The notes below the pieces were generated by a model. That model searched no databases and had not been told where the DNA came from. It saw nothing but the letters and a program-made list of their open reading frames with translations. A stretch of 64,000 nucleotides of DNA from Gossypium raimondii (Eukaryota; Streptophyta; Magnoliopsida; Malvales; Malvaceae). Location of the stretch: positions 751,501-815,500 of the forward strand of contig NC_068576.1 of the NCBI RefSeq assembly GCF_025698545.1, read 5' to 3'. Shown one piece after another: positions 53,010 through 64,000 of this stretch. The first letter of the stretch is position 1. The number at the start of each line of letters is the position of its first letter. Position numbers and translations under genes: made by a program.

Positions 53010-53154
53010 GGGTGAGTTTAGATGGGCGGTGCGTTTATCTGTGGTTAATATTAAAATAGCGGTAACGATGAGATTAGATACTATAGCGATACTGTAGCGT
53101 GAGACAAAAAGTAAGCTAAACGCACCGCACCCAATCGCCCATCCAAACCCACCC
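53010..53154. mobile_element. PIF/Harbinger (Tourist-like) MITE, 145 bp
   Basis: The ends are inverted repeats: GGGTGAGTTTAGATGGGCG at the left, and the inverse of GGGTGGGTTTGGATGGGCG at the right. A 3-bp TAA duplication on both sides (53007-53009 and 53155-53157) is the known signature of PIF/Harbinger elements. The element is short and non-coding. Confidence 0.8.
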
Positions 53155-53669
53155 TAAAACCTAACCTAACTTATACTAGTTTTAGTTTAATATTTAATAT
53201 TTCTATGTTTTTAAATTGTAATATTTTTATGATATATTTAATTTATATAATATGTAAAATAAAATATTAAAATATTAAGAATGAGTTAGTTCTGAGTTCA
53301 TTTGTAGGATTCTTTGCTTTGATATTTAAAATAAATAGCTTAAGCCTTGAACAAGTTTGAAATCTAAACATCAAATGATAAGTGCAAAAAGTGTAATCAC
53401 CGTAGTAATTACACCATCTTGTAATTACAAAAATATTAAATTGTCTAGACATGTTTAGGTAGCAAAGTGTAATTAAATCTTAATTTTCTATATAGTACAA
53501 ATTGTAATAAGACAATAAAATAATTGAAAGTGAATGAAATATAAAAAACTAAATACGCATTAGAGCAAGTAATTGAGGTGCTCCAATTAAATTTAAATTA
53601 TTGAGACCTATTTATTACAATAATTACTAGCACGTATTTAATTACAAACAATTAGATTAGTTTAAAATA

Positions 53670-53798
53670 TAGGTTGAGCTTCGGCTCAAACATTCAAGGC
53701 CTAAACTCGGTTCAATCCATTTTTTAAGTTTGAAAATATTATATTATTTTAAATATAATGTAATTTATGGTGCATAAATATTAAATATATAGTAATAT
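53670..53798. repeat. Truncated relative of the EF-Tu-intron hAT MITE
   Basis: The phrase GGTTGAGCTTCGGCTCAAAC..ATTCAAGGCC...TTTAAGTTTG matches the interior of the element at 20303-20804 (GGTTGAGCTCGGGCTTGAGC..ATTCAAGGCC) over about 100 bp. Both ends are missing. It stops where LTR-like sequence starts at 53799. Confidence 0.55.
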
Positions 53799-53945
53799 TG
53801 TAATACCCCATACTCGACCGATCGCCGGATTTGAGCTATGAGATGCCACATTCGTTGCCAGAACAACTACGATCAATTATAATTCAATATCACAATTTAT
53901 ATATATGCATACTATTTAGTTTAATCATCTTTAACATATAATAAA
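53799..53945. mobile_element. LTR fragment of a Ty3/Gypsy-type element (fossil)
   Basis: It begins TGTAATACCCCATACTCGACC and continues with CGCCGG, the usual opening of long Gypsy LTRs in cotton-like genomes. It is cut short by the LTR at 53946, and sequence of the same style seems to resume at 56926 ('gggttaaaatgagcttacag'). This suggests a nested insertion. The fragment is broken and old. Confidence 0.55.
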
Positions 53946-56925
53946 TGTAACACCCTTTACTCGACCTGGACGTCGGATCCGAATAACGAGATCAGTAAGG
54001 AATTTACATAAAAAAACATTCATATTTAAAATACAATTTACATTATTACAAATCACATACCATACATCAGTAATTTGAGATCAGTAAGGAATTAATTATG
54101 AAAATCTAGACATGAAATGAGATTAGACTGTAAAATTTCAAAGTTTTTAAGTTAATACTAAAAGTTCATAGTTGGTATCGATACCTTTTTAAAAATATGT
54201 TTTCTTTGCAAATCAAAGGTATCAATATTTATCAATTGGTACTGATAGTTTATGAAAAGGTATGATACTTATATACATATGGACACCATTTTGGCATTCT
54301 GTTTGTTTAAAAACTGTTATTGGTCAAGTATCAATACCAAATGCCAAAATATCAGTACTTGAGTTCAGAAATGGTAAAAATCTATCTTTAAATGGTCCAT
54401 TTCATGCCCAAATTCATCTAAACTTTGGTACCTTATAAGCACAATTATAACATAAAAACCATCAACAAAGTACCTTTCTATCCATTTCCAGTTTGCCAAA
54501 AACATCACTTTAACAGTCAACCTAATTGTCTAACCAATATGCCACAATTGACACCTCAATTAACAAATCAAAACCAAACAAAAGACCACATTCAACTAAA
54601 TCAATAAACTTTTAATGGCACCTCCAAAACATTGAACCTAATATGTAATCATCTAACAATTCAAACCATCTTTCAATTGATTCCATATTAGCCTTATAAC
54701 TTAGGTGTAAGAAATATCAAATCACTTTAAGCATGGCATAGCATAAGTATCATCTTTCCATACCTATATCTGAGTATATCACCTAAATACTATTAATCAA
54801 AGAACATGCCCATCAATTACTTAACAAGTTATGATTATAATGATTTTTGCCATCACACGTAATATTTACATGTGATTCACAAAATGGCAATGTAACCCAA
54901 AATGGACATCATATAACCATTAGACTTATTAGGTACATGCCAAGACCCAAAATGAAACACATCACTAACACTTGAGTTCGAGATTGTCGCTGGATGTTGA
55001 ATTGACGATCGAACTGATAAGTACCTAACCTGCGCACGAAAAACAAAATTGTACAATGAGTATAACTCAGAGGTATTTCTATAATCCAAACATTAAAAGC
55101 AAAATATAATACATTTAAATGCTCAAGTTGAAACTAGATGATGCTATGCAAATATCATATCAAATGTGCATGTTAATATATGCATTATTTTATCAAACAC
55201 ATTTTACTAATACACGGCAAATTCAATTTACATATCATGTGGTACCGAAATCCAATTTCATGTATACAATGATCATATCAATCATTGTTGAATTCATTTC
55301 ATACATAAATCAACACCATTTCTTATTCACATATCCATTCACTATTTTGGTTTCCATTTCACATTTCATTCTAGCATTGCCATTTCAACTTCATTTTCCG
55401 TTTCAAAGTCATTATCTCAAGTTTACCATTTACTTCCCCTATTAACACAACTCGAACTTTGACGGATACATGGGCCCAACCAACACACCAGTTTGACATC
55501 TAGTGCCTTATTGGATAAATCGAAGCAAGTGGTTGCTCCTAGCACTATAAATAAATTTGATATCAAGTGTCTCATTGGTTAAACCAAAGCAAATTGGCAC
55601 CCAGTACCTCATCGACTCGTAGTCGAAGTAACCCTAAACTCTTCCTATCCTATTGCATGCCAACTATATCCGACTTGCCCGAACAGTTAATAGAGATTTC
55701 ATTTCATAATTCAATAACATCAAATATCTCATTTCACCTTTATTTTCATCATAAACATATAAACTTACAAATATCAACTTTATATATTCACATTTCATAC
55801 TCAATTCCACATTTTAAACAATATATCTTTTCCATATACATTCAATTTAATCCTTAGGTATATCAATCAACTCAATTGAGCCAAAATCATTTCATTATCA
55901 CAATCAACTCACCTTGTATTCTTACCATGCACAAACAGTTCAAAATGCAGCAATTTACAAGAGTTCAAATTATAGAAACACAAACTGTAAACTCCGAGCT
56001 ATTCGTTGACGACTTTGTCTTTTTCTTTCTTTTTCGAGGAATTCGAGTCGATATTAGGTACGGGTTAAAAACAACACATAAAATTATCAATTTACATTCA
56101 TTTTCAAATTCAATTGCTAAATTATGCAACCTTTGTATTTTATTCAATTTAGCTCCTAAAACCAAGACTAACATAACTTCTAAATTTAACCCCAAAGTTT
56201 TATACCAATTTCACTAAAAGCCTAATTTAACTCCCTATTTCTTATTTTTACCCCAAAATTTTGAAATTTTTGTAATTTGGTCCCTATTACACCAAAATCA
56301 CCAATTGACTTTATAATTTAGTCCTTTATCCTAAACTTAAAATCTACCAAAATATTACCAAAAGCTTCAACTATCTAACAAAGGCAACTTCTTAATTCTT
56401 TAACAATACTAAAAACAACATGGTCAACTAGCTTATAATACTGAGATTCAAAAACATAAAAATTAAAAAAATAAATTAAACTAACCAAATTGAAGCTTGA
56501 AATCTATGAAAACATTGTCGTTCGTCCCTCTCACTTTTCTTTTTGTTTTCGAAATGTTTAGATTGAACACTTTCTTTTCAATCCACTAAATATCATCTTT
56601 TTTTTATTTTATACTTTACTTTAACTAAAATTTATAATATATAGCATACATATTATTAAGTTGTAACCGGCCACCTAATCATGTATCTGAGGATTTATTT
56701 TCTTTATAAGTCCAATATATTAAGTTCCAATTGTAATTCCTCAATAATTCTTATTTTTATCATTTACACGATTTAGTCCCTGTACTAAAACTAAGCACTG
56801 ATTCGATAAAATTAATCGACTGAAATTTAATTCACTACTAACATAAAAATATTTACGTGCCCGGTTTACGGAATCAGGATTCCGAAATCACATTTTCTGA
56901 CCCCACTAATTTTCGGGTCATTACA
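53946..56925. mobile_element. Solo LTR of a Ty3/Gypsy-type element, ~2.98 kb (fossil)
   Basis: It starts TGTAACACCCTTTACTCGACC and ends GTCATTACA, matching TG...CA termini. Flanking 5-mers are ATAAA and ATATA (4 of 5 alike). There is no gag or pol coding sequence, and the size fits the very long LTRs of the Tekay/Del chromovirus group. Internal signs from memory of cotton LTRs are 'ggtatcgatacc'-like words near 54175 and 'agtgcctcat'-like phrases near 55500-55610. It looks like a solo LTR left by recombination. The frames at 55119-56217 are by-products of its composition. Confidence 0.65.
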
Positions 56926-57290
56926 ATATACATTCATTTCTAGGGTTAAAATGAGCTTACAGAAGCTCTTTTGATAACTCGAGGTCGAATAAAGACAAAA
57001 ATACAAATTTGGATTATGTTATTAAATTAGTATTCTTATTCTTATACTCATAAAAAAATAATTGAAATATTTAATCAAATTATATATTAACGTGATTTTA
57101 TTTTCCTAACATGTACTTTTTTTTGGAATAATGTTATGCACGTTTTAAATATTTTAATTAGAATGATAATTTTTTGACTTTGAAATTTTAATTCTTTTTT
57201 TAATACACAACATAAATGTGAAAATTTTAAAGTTGTTATATTGTTATAAGAAGATTTATATATATGGTTATATATATTTATGGGTTAGAG
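56926..57290. repeat. Probable continuation of the interrupted LTR, then AT-rich DNA
   Basis: The first 80 bases (to about 57005) read like the inside of a cotton-type LTR. The rest is AT-rich and featureless. The last 8 bases are the left target duplication of the MITE at 57291. Confidence 0.4.
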
Positions 57291-57615
57291 TAGAGGTGCT
57301 CATGGGCCAGGCCGGGTCCAGGGAAAAAATTCCTAAGCCAGAGCTCGATTCATTTTTTAATAAACACTAAAAATTTATTTTAAAAATAAAAAAAATATTT
57401 TAAAAATATTTTAAAATTAAAAAATAAAAAATAAATATTTATTATATTCAGGCCGGGACGGGCCCGGACTAAAAAAGTGGTGCCCGAGGCCCGACCCGTT
57501 TTCTAAACGAGCCTCATTTTTTTTGTCAAACCCATATTTCGGACCTATATTTTTACCCGAACCCTCCCATATTTTGGGCGGGCCGTCGGGGCCGGGCGGC
57601 CCATGAACACCTCTA
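57291..57615. mobile_element. hAT-type MITE, copy 3 (325 bp)
   Basis: The ends are TAGAGGTGCTCATGGGCC at the left and the inverse of TAGAGGTGTTCATGGGCC at the right. The flanks GGTTAGAG (57283-57290) and TGTTAGAG (57616-57623) agree at 7 of 8 positions. GC-rich shoulders surround an A/T centre, as in copies 1 and 2. One difference in the duplication suggests it is older than those. Confidence 0.8.
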
Positions 57616-57623
57616 TGTTAGAG

Positions 57624-58149
57624 ATAAAACTCTATTAATAGGTATAATTATAAACCGCTCGTATTCATTTTCTTCATCCTTCTAACATACATACATACAT
57701 AACAAAACCACAAAACACTTGGCTTCTTGTTGTAGCTCCAAATGAAGGCGACAACTTAATCCTTTACATTACAAGACATCATCTTATGCCTATAATTATG
57801 ACTTGATGACATCAAATTCATCCGGTTCAAAGCCTGCTTAATTTTTCAAAATAAATTCCACGTTTTAAACACTTTGTAATAATATATAAAATCGATTTTG
57901 GAAAGGAATATAAAAAAGGCTAATGGTAAAGTAGTTGGAAGCTGTTGCCTTTTATATATATATATATATAATATTAACTAATAAATAACATCAAATTTTA
58001 ATAGAATTAATATTTACGGCTTAGAAAATGACATGGAAAAATTTTATTCATCTGTAGTTCAGCTTCAGATAAAATATTTTATTTGCAGAACCATATAAAT
58101 TTTAAAAATATTAACTTTGTTAAATAGTAAATGAAAATTTTAAACAATC
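57624..58149. other. AT-rich spacer
   Basis: No gene is visible. A short (TA)n run lies at about 57953-57970. Confidence 0.5.
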
Positions 58150-60614
58150 AATGCTAACTCTATTAAAAATTGGCCGTGTCTCTGCCCGTGTCCTCATTCG
58201 TGTAACTCACTGAGTAGGGTCACACAGCCATGTCGCAGGTCGTGTGCCAAACCGTGTAACTCTCTGAGTTGCCACACACAACCGTGTGCTAGGCCATGTA
58301 ACTCACTGACTTGGAACACTAAGAAATTTCAAATGACACACAGTTTTGTCACCAGGTCGTGTGACAACCCGTGTCCCAAGCTGTGTAATCCAAAAAATTT
58401 ACCGAAAATCAAGCCGTTTCCATGTCAAACCATACTCAATTAACCATTCCTTGGGAACCATAATTCAAACACACATGTACATGCTATTTCAAACATCTTA
58501 AAGCACCTAATCAATATGTCATTCAAAGGCACCACAATTGTATCAAACGTTATGAATCAAACCAAAGCAAATTGATCATATCTCAAACACACAACCTAGT
58601 TCACTTAACCATTATATTCTACCACAATTGACCATTTTCAAGCCATCACAAACATAGAAAAAGAACCTTATTTACAAGCACTTAAAAGTAACCAATATGA
58701 CATAACTTGGTAAAACATTAAAGTTCACCAAACCAAACATAACTTCAAAAGTTTAAACATACAAAAACATCCATTACAAAGATCCTATACATGCCATTAT
58801 TAACCTTGGCCAAAATACTCAAAAACTACCGAAATGATTGTTGGATAATGTGATAGGTCTCCGATGAGCTTCCAACCGGTTGAGCTTCCGATTATCTATA
58901 AACGAAGGAAAGTAACTACTTAAGTAATGAGTGCTTAGTAAGCTCGTATAAACTTAAACATAACTTACCATTTCATTAATACAATTTATAGATCAAACAT
59001 AAATCGTTACCAATGCCATAAGCTTAGCATAAGCCTATACAACATCATCAAACTCACAAGTTAGTATACTTGTCCATGATACACATGAATTCAACCGTAA
59101 GATAAGTAGATTTCCAAATATCAACACATATTTAACTCATCAATGTTTTCATAAGATCATGATTCATTCTATTTGCATACTTACCATTTCATTTCCTTTT
59201 TTTACCCGTTGAACCGTCTAGAATTACATCAGATACTCGGGAATGCTCACACATAGTGTGTCTTTCTATATAACCATAACATTTCCTTTACATCAATGCT
59301 CGCACGAGCTGTGAAATGGGCTAGCTTACACGAGCTGTGGGTTGGAATGTTAGCTACACGATACTACTCACACGAGCTGTGGAGAATCCGCAATAAATGC
59401 AGAATCTTAGCCATTGATAGGACATTCAAGACCAGCACCCGAAACATGAAATCCCTGAGAATTCTGAAGGTTCAAACGAGACTCGTTACTCGTCAATTCA
59501 TCATAGCATAGAAACATTTATACATAGATTCATTTATATTAAAAAATAGAAAATAATCAATTTAACTAACATTAAAACGATCATAGTTCATACGAACTTA
59601 CCTCGATAATTAGGGTCGTAGTAGTAGAGTCGAGCTAATCGAAGCTTTAGCTTTTCCTCGATTTAAGTCTGATTGTGGTTTGTCTTTATCTAAATAAATA
59701 ATTTCATTCAATTAAGTACTTCTAGTATTCAATTTAATCCATAGTTCATATTTATGCAAAATTACAAAATTACCCCTAATACTTTAACTTTCACAATTTA
59801 GTCCTTAAGCTTATAACTCATTTTAGCCTAAATCCAACTTAACCAATGTTACAAGGGACCTTGAAACAACCCATAATCACCAAAAATTCACAACAAAACC
59901 CATGGATTTATACTTTTAATAGTTTAATCCTTATTTCCAGAATTCAACAAAAATCACTTAACAAAACATGTTTATTTTACAACCAAGATTAATAATCTAT
60001 CAACTAACATCGAAAAAATTCAAAAAATCCATGGCAAGTCTCTCAAACTTTAAAAATTTTGCAAATTAGCCCCTGGCTAGCTAGATTAAGCTAAAATGAA
60101 CTCAAAAACATAAAAATCACTAAAAACTGGATCGAAATCACGTACCATGCAAACACCTAAGCTAGTCGAACCTTCAATCCCTAAAAATGGCTATTTCCTT
60201 CTTCAAATTTCGGTGGAGAGACTAAGTGAGGAAGATGAAACAATTTTGTTTTATTTAGTTTAAGTTTATTTATTAATTACCATTTTAACCTTGGTTATTA
60301 ACTAAAAATTTAACAAAATATTACCCCATAAATGTCCATTAACATTAAGAATGGTATAATTACTCTCTTAGTCCGTTAATTTAAAATTTCATAGCCATTT
60401 GACCCATTTAACTAATAGAACTCAACTTTTATACCTTTTAATTTAGTCTGTTTACCTAATTAACCATTTAAACATTAAAATTTCTTAACGATTTTTTAAT
60501 ACGACCTTAATATAATCCTGTAGACATTAAATAAATAATAAAATAATAAGTCACTAGTCGAAATTGTGGTCCCGAAACTACTGTTTTTGACACCACTGAA
60601 AACGGGCTGTTACA
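58150..60614. mobile_element. Ty3/Gypsy-type LTR remnant (fossil)
   Basis: It ends CTGTTACA at 60614, the usual 3' end of such LTRs. It contains repeated 'ccgtgtaactc' and 'gtgtgacaacccgtgt' phrases (58.17-58.40 kb) and 'cacgagctgtgg' phrases (59.30-59.38 kb), which I recall from cotton LTRs. The left end is not defined. No coding domain is visible. It may belong to the same element as 53799-53945, but the flanks do not prove it. It is old and incomplete. Confidence 0.55.
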
Positions 60615-61100
60615 GTACCTCATGGTTTCATCGAAAAGTGCAATGCTATTTATGAGAATTAATGCTTGTTCACCAGTGGTATCCTTGTATTTTTTGTGTT
60701 TTTTTTATGGAACTCACTAAGTTCTTTTGAACTTACTCTGTTATCTTTTCCTTCTCAAGCATATAGATAGTAGAAAAAGATTCTGTAGAATGGGACTAAG
60801 CTAGAGTTGCTGTTGATAGTGAGCCGCTTGACTAAATTTGTATCATGTATGACCGTTTGGGCGAGTGGCGTGTAGATCTGTTTTGTAACCAACTTTTGTA
60901 ATAATTTACATCTTATGTCAAATCACTATTTTAAGAGAATTCTTACATACTCCTGAAGAATATATTAAATTTTAGTTATAATTCTAATATATTAAATATT
61001 GATGTAACTACTCAAAGGCATTGATGGTTAATTTGCTTGATTATGTTTTGAGATAAGTGTGATGGATTAAAGGGGTTGTGCTGAAGGGGAGCTATAGGTA
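60615..61100. other. Spacer, possibly retrotransposon-derived
   Basis: No domain or gene is recognisable. The sequence directly follows the LTR end at 60614 and may be part of an element interior or plain flanking DNA. Confidence 0.3.
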
Positions 61101-61800
61101 TATTGTTCATTAACTTCCTGACTCGGTTGGTTTTTGTTAAAAAATTGCCCAAGAGAGAGATTGTTGATGCAAGTTTTTGAAGTGGTTGGCTAAGTGCAAA
61201 CGGAAGTGGTCACTCCCACAATCATTGTGGCATGATGTTACCTGCCATATTTGAAGTTAACAATTTTTGAAACAAAATCTTTAGGCTTTGAATGATGATG
61301 ATATTGTGGATACATGCAAGCCCGACTTTGAAAACCTATCCATATGAAGCAACGTATCTTAAAGGTTGGATTGGATCAAGCAATCAGATCCTAAGATTGT
61401 GGAGAACAGATCGGGATAACATTAAAGAAAAAAACTCCAATAGTCCACTTTATATTGGTCTTTATTAGTATATCGTATTTTTCTATTTTACAATTGTTGT
61501 TTTATAAGAATAGGAATGTAATTGATCTCTAGTATGTTAGCAAGTCTTGAAAACTCTTATATATTGAGAGGCTTGTATAGGTTTTATAATGTGTATTGAG
61601 AAAACTAATTTGTTCATTATAGAACTCTTTATTGAGTTATTTAAGAGAGTAAACGTGTTTTGCTTATTGCCTAAGTTCTAAATGGGAGAACTTAGAGGTG
61701 AATGATCTAGGTCTTTAAATACAAACGTGAGGCTGTTATGCTAGTAGAGCGATATCACATGAATTACTTGTTGTATTGGGGACTAAAAATAGTAAATTTA
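61101..61800 (+). mobile_element. Possible Ty1/Copia LTR remnant (fossil)
   Basis: The phrases 'gcccaagagagagattgttg', 'agtggttggctaagtgcaaa' and 'gggagaacttagaggtgaat' and a TATA-like word (TTATATATTGAG at 61556) are in the style of Copia LTRs I recall from dicots. No ends, target duplication or coding parts were found. The identification is weak. Confidence 0.35.
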
Positions 61801-64000
61801 CACACCGAAGACATAAAAAAAAAACCGAATTACATAAACAATCATTTTTGTCATTTTTTAATTTGTTGATCGCAATAACCATCTAAACACTTCCATTCAA
61901 TCCTTTATTTTTCTAAGCAATTAACAAGATTCAACATCTTTTACATTATTCATTAGTTTTCTTCTTATTTTATTACTAGTGCAATATAGTATAGCTAATC
62001 ACTTAAACTGTCAAACTTATGCTGCTGAATTTGAGAATATTCAATCACAACATCAGCATGTTTTTTTCTTGGGACATTGGAAATCAAAATTTTAAGCTTG
62101 GGTCAATTTTTAGATTATCCAAATAGAGTCGGATTACGTGTCAACACAAGACTTAGTAGTTGACAAAACAAAATCTGAACAAATCACGCGAGACCCAAAT
62201 GAGAATCGAGGTCTAAGAGCCACCAACCAAAATGGTGAACAACAATAAGAGCCCACCCATTATTTTTTCACCTTGCATCTCAATCAAAATCCACTTTCAC
62301 AAGTTACTTCAGATTCAATGCATAAACTTTTCACAAATTTAGAATCTAGTATTTTTATTTTTATTTTTATTTTTAAGAATTTAGTTTTTCTATTTTTTAG
62401 ATTTTAAAATTTAGATTCAATTGTATGTTTTTAAAATAAATAAATTCGGTTATTTTCGTAGTAAATAAATATAGTTGTTTATGTATGTACCATTATCTTG
62501 TTTGTAGTGACGAATCTTGTATATGTTCTTAAGAAAAGAAAAGAATTTTGTCAAAATTTCGGGGTCTTAAAGGGTCGTGTGAACACATAAGAACTCTTGA
62601 AAGGAACTGGAAATGTAACTCCAGTTCCTTCAGAAATGGTAAGATCTTTTTTTTTTTGACAGAAGAAATGGTAAGATTTTTGACACAAGAAGAAGGGACT
62701 GGTCCGTATCATATTGACTTAGTTCTAATTTCTCTATTTTTTTTTTAAGAATATCGCTTCTCCTACTCGTATCGAATAGAACATGCCAAGGCAAATCTTC
62801 TTCATGTAAAACCTGCTTAATTTAGATCGGGATAATCGTATGATTTTATGAAACCATGTGTATATTGTTCAAATTCGTAGTCAATCCTATTTCTGAAATA
62901 AATAAACATAAAATAATATTAAGTCAATATGATGTTAGCAATTTATAATTATTAAAACCAAAATTTCATATATATATACATATAAGCACACCAAATCAAA
63001 ATTTATATATGTCTCGAGGGTGAACTGAAGAAATTGTGTTAAGGGAACTAAGATAAATTATAAAATTTTGAGGATACAAATTAAAATTTTTGTTTTGAAG
63101 GAGTTTAATTTAAATTATTGATTTTTGGGAGGGGCAAAAAAGAGTTTTTCCCATTTAATCAGTGGCTGAAAAAAACCTTATTTTTGGAAGAGCCAAAAAT
63201 AAAAATTTTCATTTAACTAAAAAAGCTAAACAAAATTAAATTGAATTACTAGTATTTGATAGGGACTATAAAATAAATTTTCCATTTAATCAAGGTGATC
63301 ATGGTGTGTTGTGCCTACCTAACCTTTCACTACGCGGCTGATTATACTTCACATCAAAGTTTATATATGTAATTATATTATTAGTTCTTGCACTTTATGA
63401 AAGTTGTAGATTTAGTATCTATACTTTAATTTAGTCAATTTTAATCCCTATAATTTTTAATTTTTAAAATCTTAATTACACCCAGCAGGTCATATCTCAG
63501 ATTTAGTCAATATTCTCTAATTAGATCATTTTAAGTTTATATACTTTTTGAATTTTAAAATTTCAATCTTGAGACAAATGATAGTCATTGATCCATTAAT
63601 TAAAATTTTAGTAAGTGATATATGAAAATAACGAGATGACATAGCATTACCACATCATATTTTGAAAATAGCAGGATTATAATTTCAAATCCGATCCCAA
63701 TTATTCTCTTTTCATTATTTATTATCACTCCACTTAATTTATTGGAAGTAGCATTGATTTGGTTTAACTAACCTAAAGGGGTGATGTGGTATAAGACATG
63801 ATTTATAAAGTGAAACTTGTATACAAGGTAATCAATGAAGGAATAATCATCATATCGTCCCTCCCATTTTTCTTTTCACATTCAAATTTTTGTTTATTTT
63901 TTATATTTAATTTTTTAAATGGTTTTTTCCGTTAATTAAATTCGAGTAATTTAAGGTTTTAAACATTTTGACCAAATTAAAAACATGACACGTTCATAAA
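61801..64000. other. AT-rich DNA without a gene
   Basis: No convincing coding region is visible. The frame at 62548-62748 has no family match and is close to a T-tract. The block 63390-63680 resembles 48340-48560 and is probably a second copy of one dispersed, non-coding repeat. The window ends in AT-rich DNA. Confidence 0.45.

Noticed and set aside
54425-56217. Several Asn/Ile/His-rich frames
   Set aside because: They lie within the solo LTR and reflect its AT-rich composition.
62548-62748. A 66-codon plus-strand frame
   Set aside because: It crosses a T-tract and has no recognisable domain.

Overview
This window is nuclear DNA from a dicot plant, most likely cotton (Gossypium) or a close relative. 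The genes are intron-rich and separated by AT-rich spacers. Every protein I recognise is a plant type. The repeats in the last 10 kb match, from memory, the long Ty3/Gypsy LTRs that are abundant in cotton. The genus is an inference; the plant assignment is firm. There are no operons, no CRISPR arrays and no prokaryotic genes.

Layout. From 1.5 to 8.1 kb (minus) lies a complete 12-exon gene for Mediator subunit MED33 (REF4/RFR1 family). From 8.8 to 9.7 kb (minus) is a small three-exon heavy-metal-associated (HMA) domain protein. A broken Ty1/Copia element occupies about 11.06-13.79 kb. From 14.8 to 17.1 kb (plus) is a five-exon, 426-residue protein with a membrane-associated C-terminus that I cannot name. 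From 19.0 to 22.8 kb (minus) is mitochondrial elongation factor Tu in 12 exons. The stretch 22.8-28.1 kb holds no convincing gene, only foldback repeats and an RNase H-like relic. From 28.1 to 29.5 kb (minus) is a single-exon BSD-domain protein. From 30.1 to 32.5 kb (minus) is auxin-binding protein 1 in five exons, ending in KDEL. At 33.8-35.4 kb a Mutator-like transposon with terminal inverted repeats of nearly 500 bp carries the 5' part of a PHT1 phosphate transporter gene. From 36.7 to 40.5 kb (plus) is a RING E3 ligase of the RF298 type. From 41.5 to 44.7 kb (minus) is an 18-exon ERD6-like sugar transporter. From 50.6 to 52.5 kb (minus) is a single-exon RKF3-type receptor kinase. From 53 kb to the end the window is mostly nested LTR remnants, MITEs and AT-rich DNA.

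I assembled all multi-exon genes by eye from open frames, GT/AG splice sites and reading phase. In each case the summed exons gave an uninterrupted frame of the length expected for the family. The neighbouring genes act in unrelated processes: transcription, mitochondrial translation, auxin biology, ubiquitination, sugar transport and receptor signalling.

I found no clear new biological system. The signals most worth a second look are: a near-perfect 88-bp inverted repeat in intron 1 of the MED33 gene, which would pair fully in the sense transcript; the gene-carrying Mutator-like element at 33.8-35.4 kb; a GC-rich hAT-type MITE family with three copies carrying 8-bp target duplications; a coding-like stretch inside an ABP1 intron; and a thrice-repeated acidic tryptophan motif in the BSD protein.
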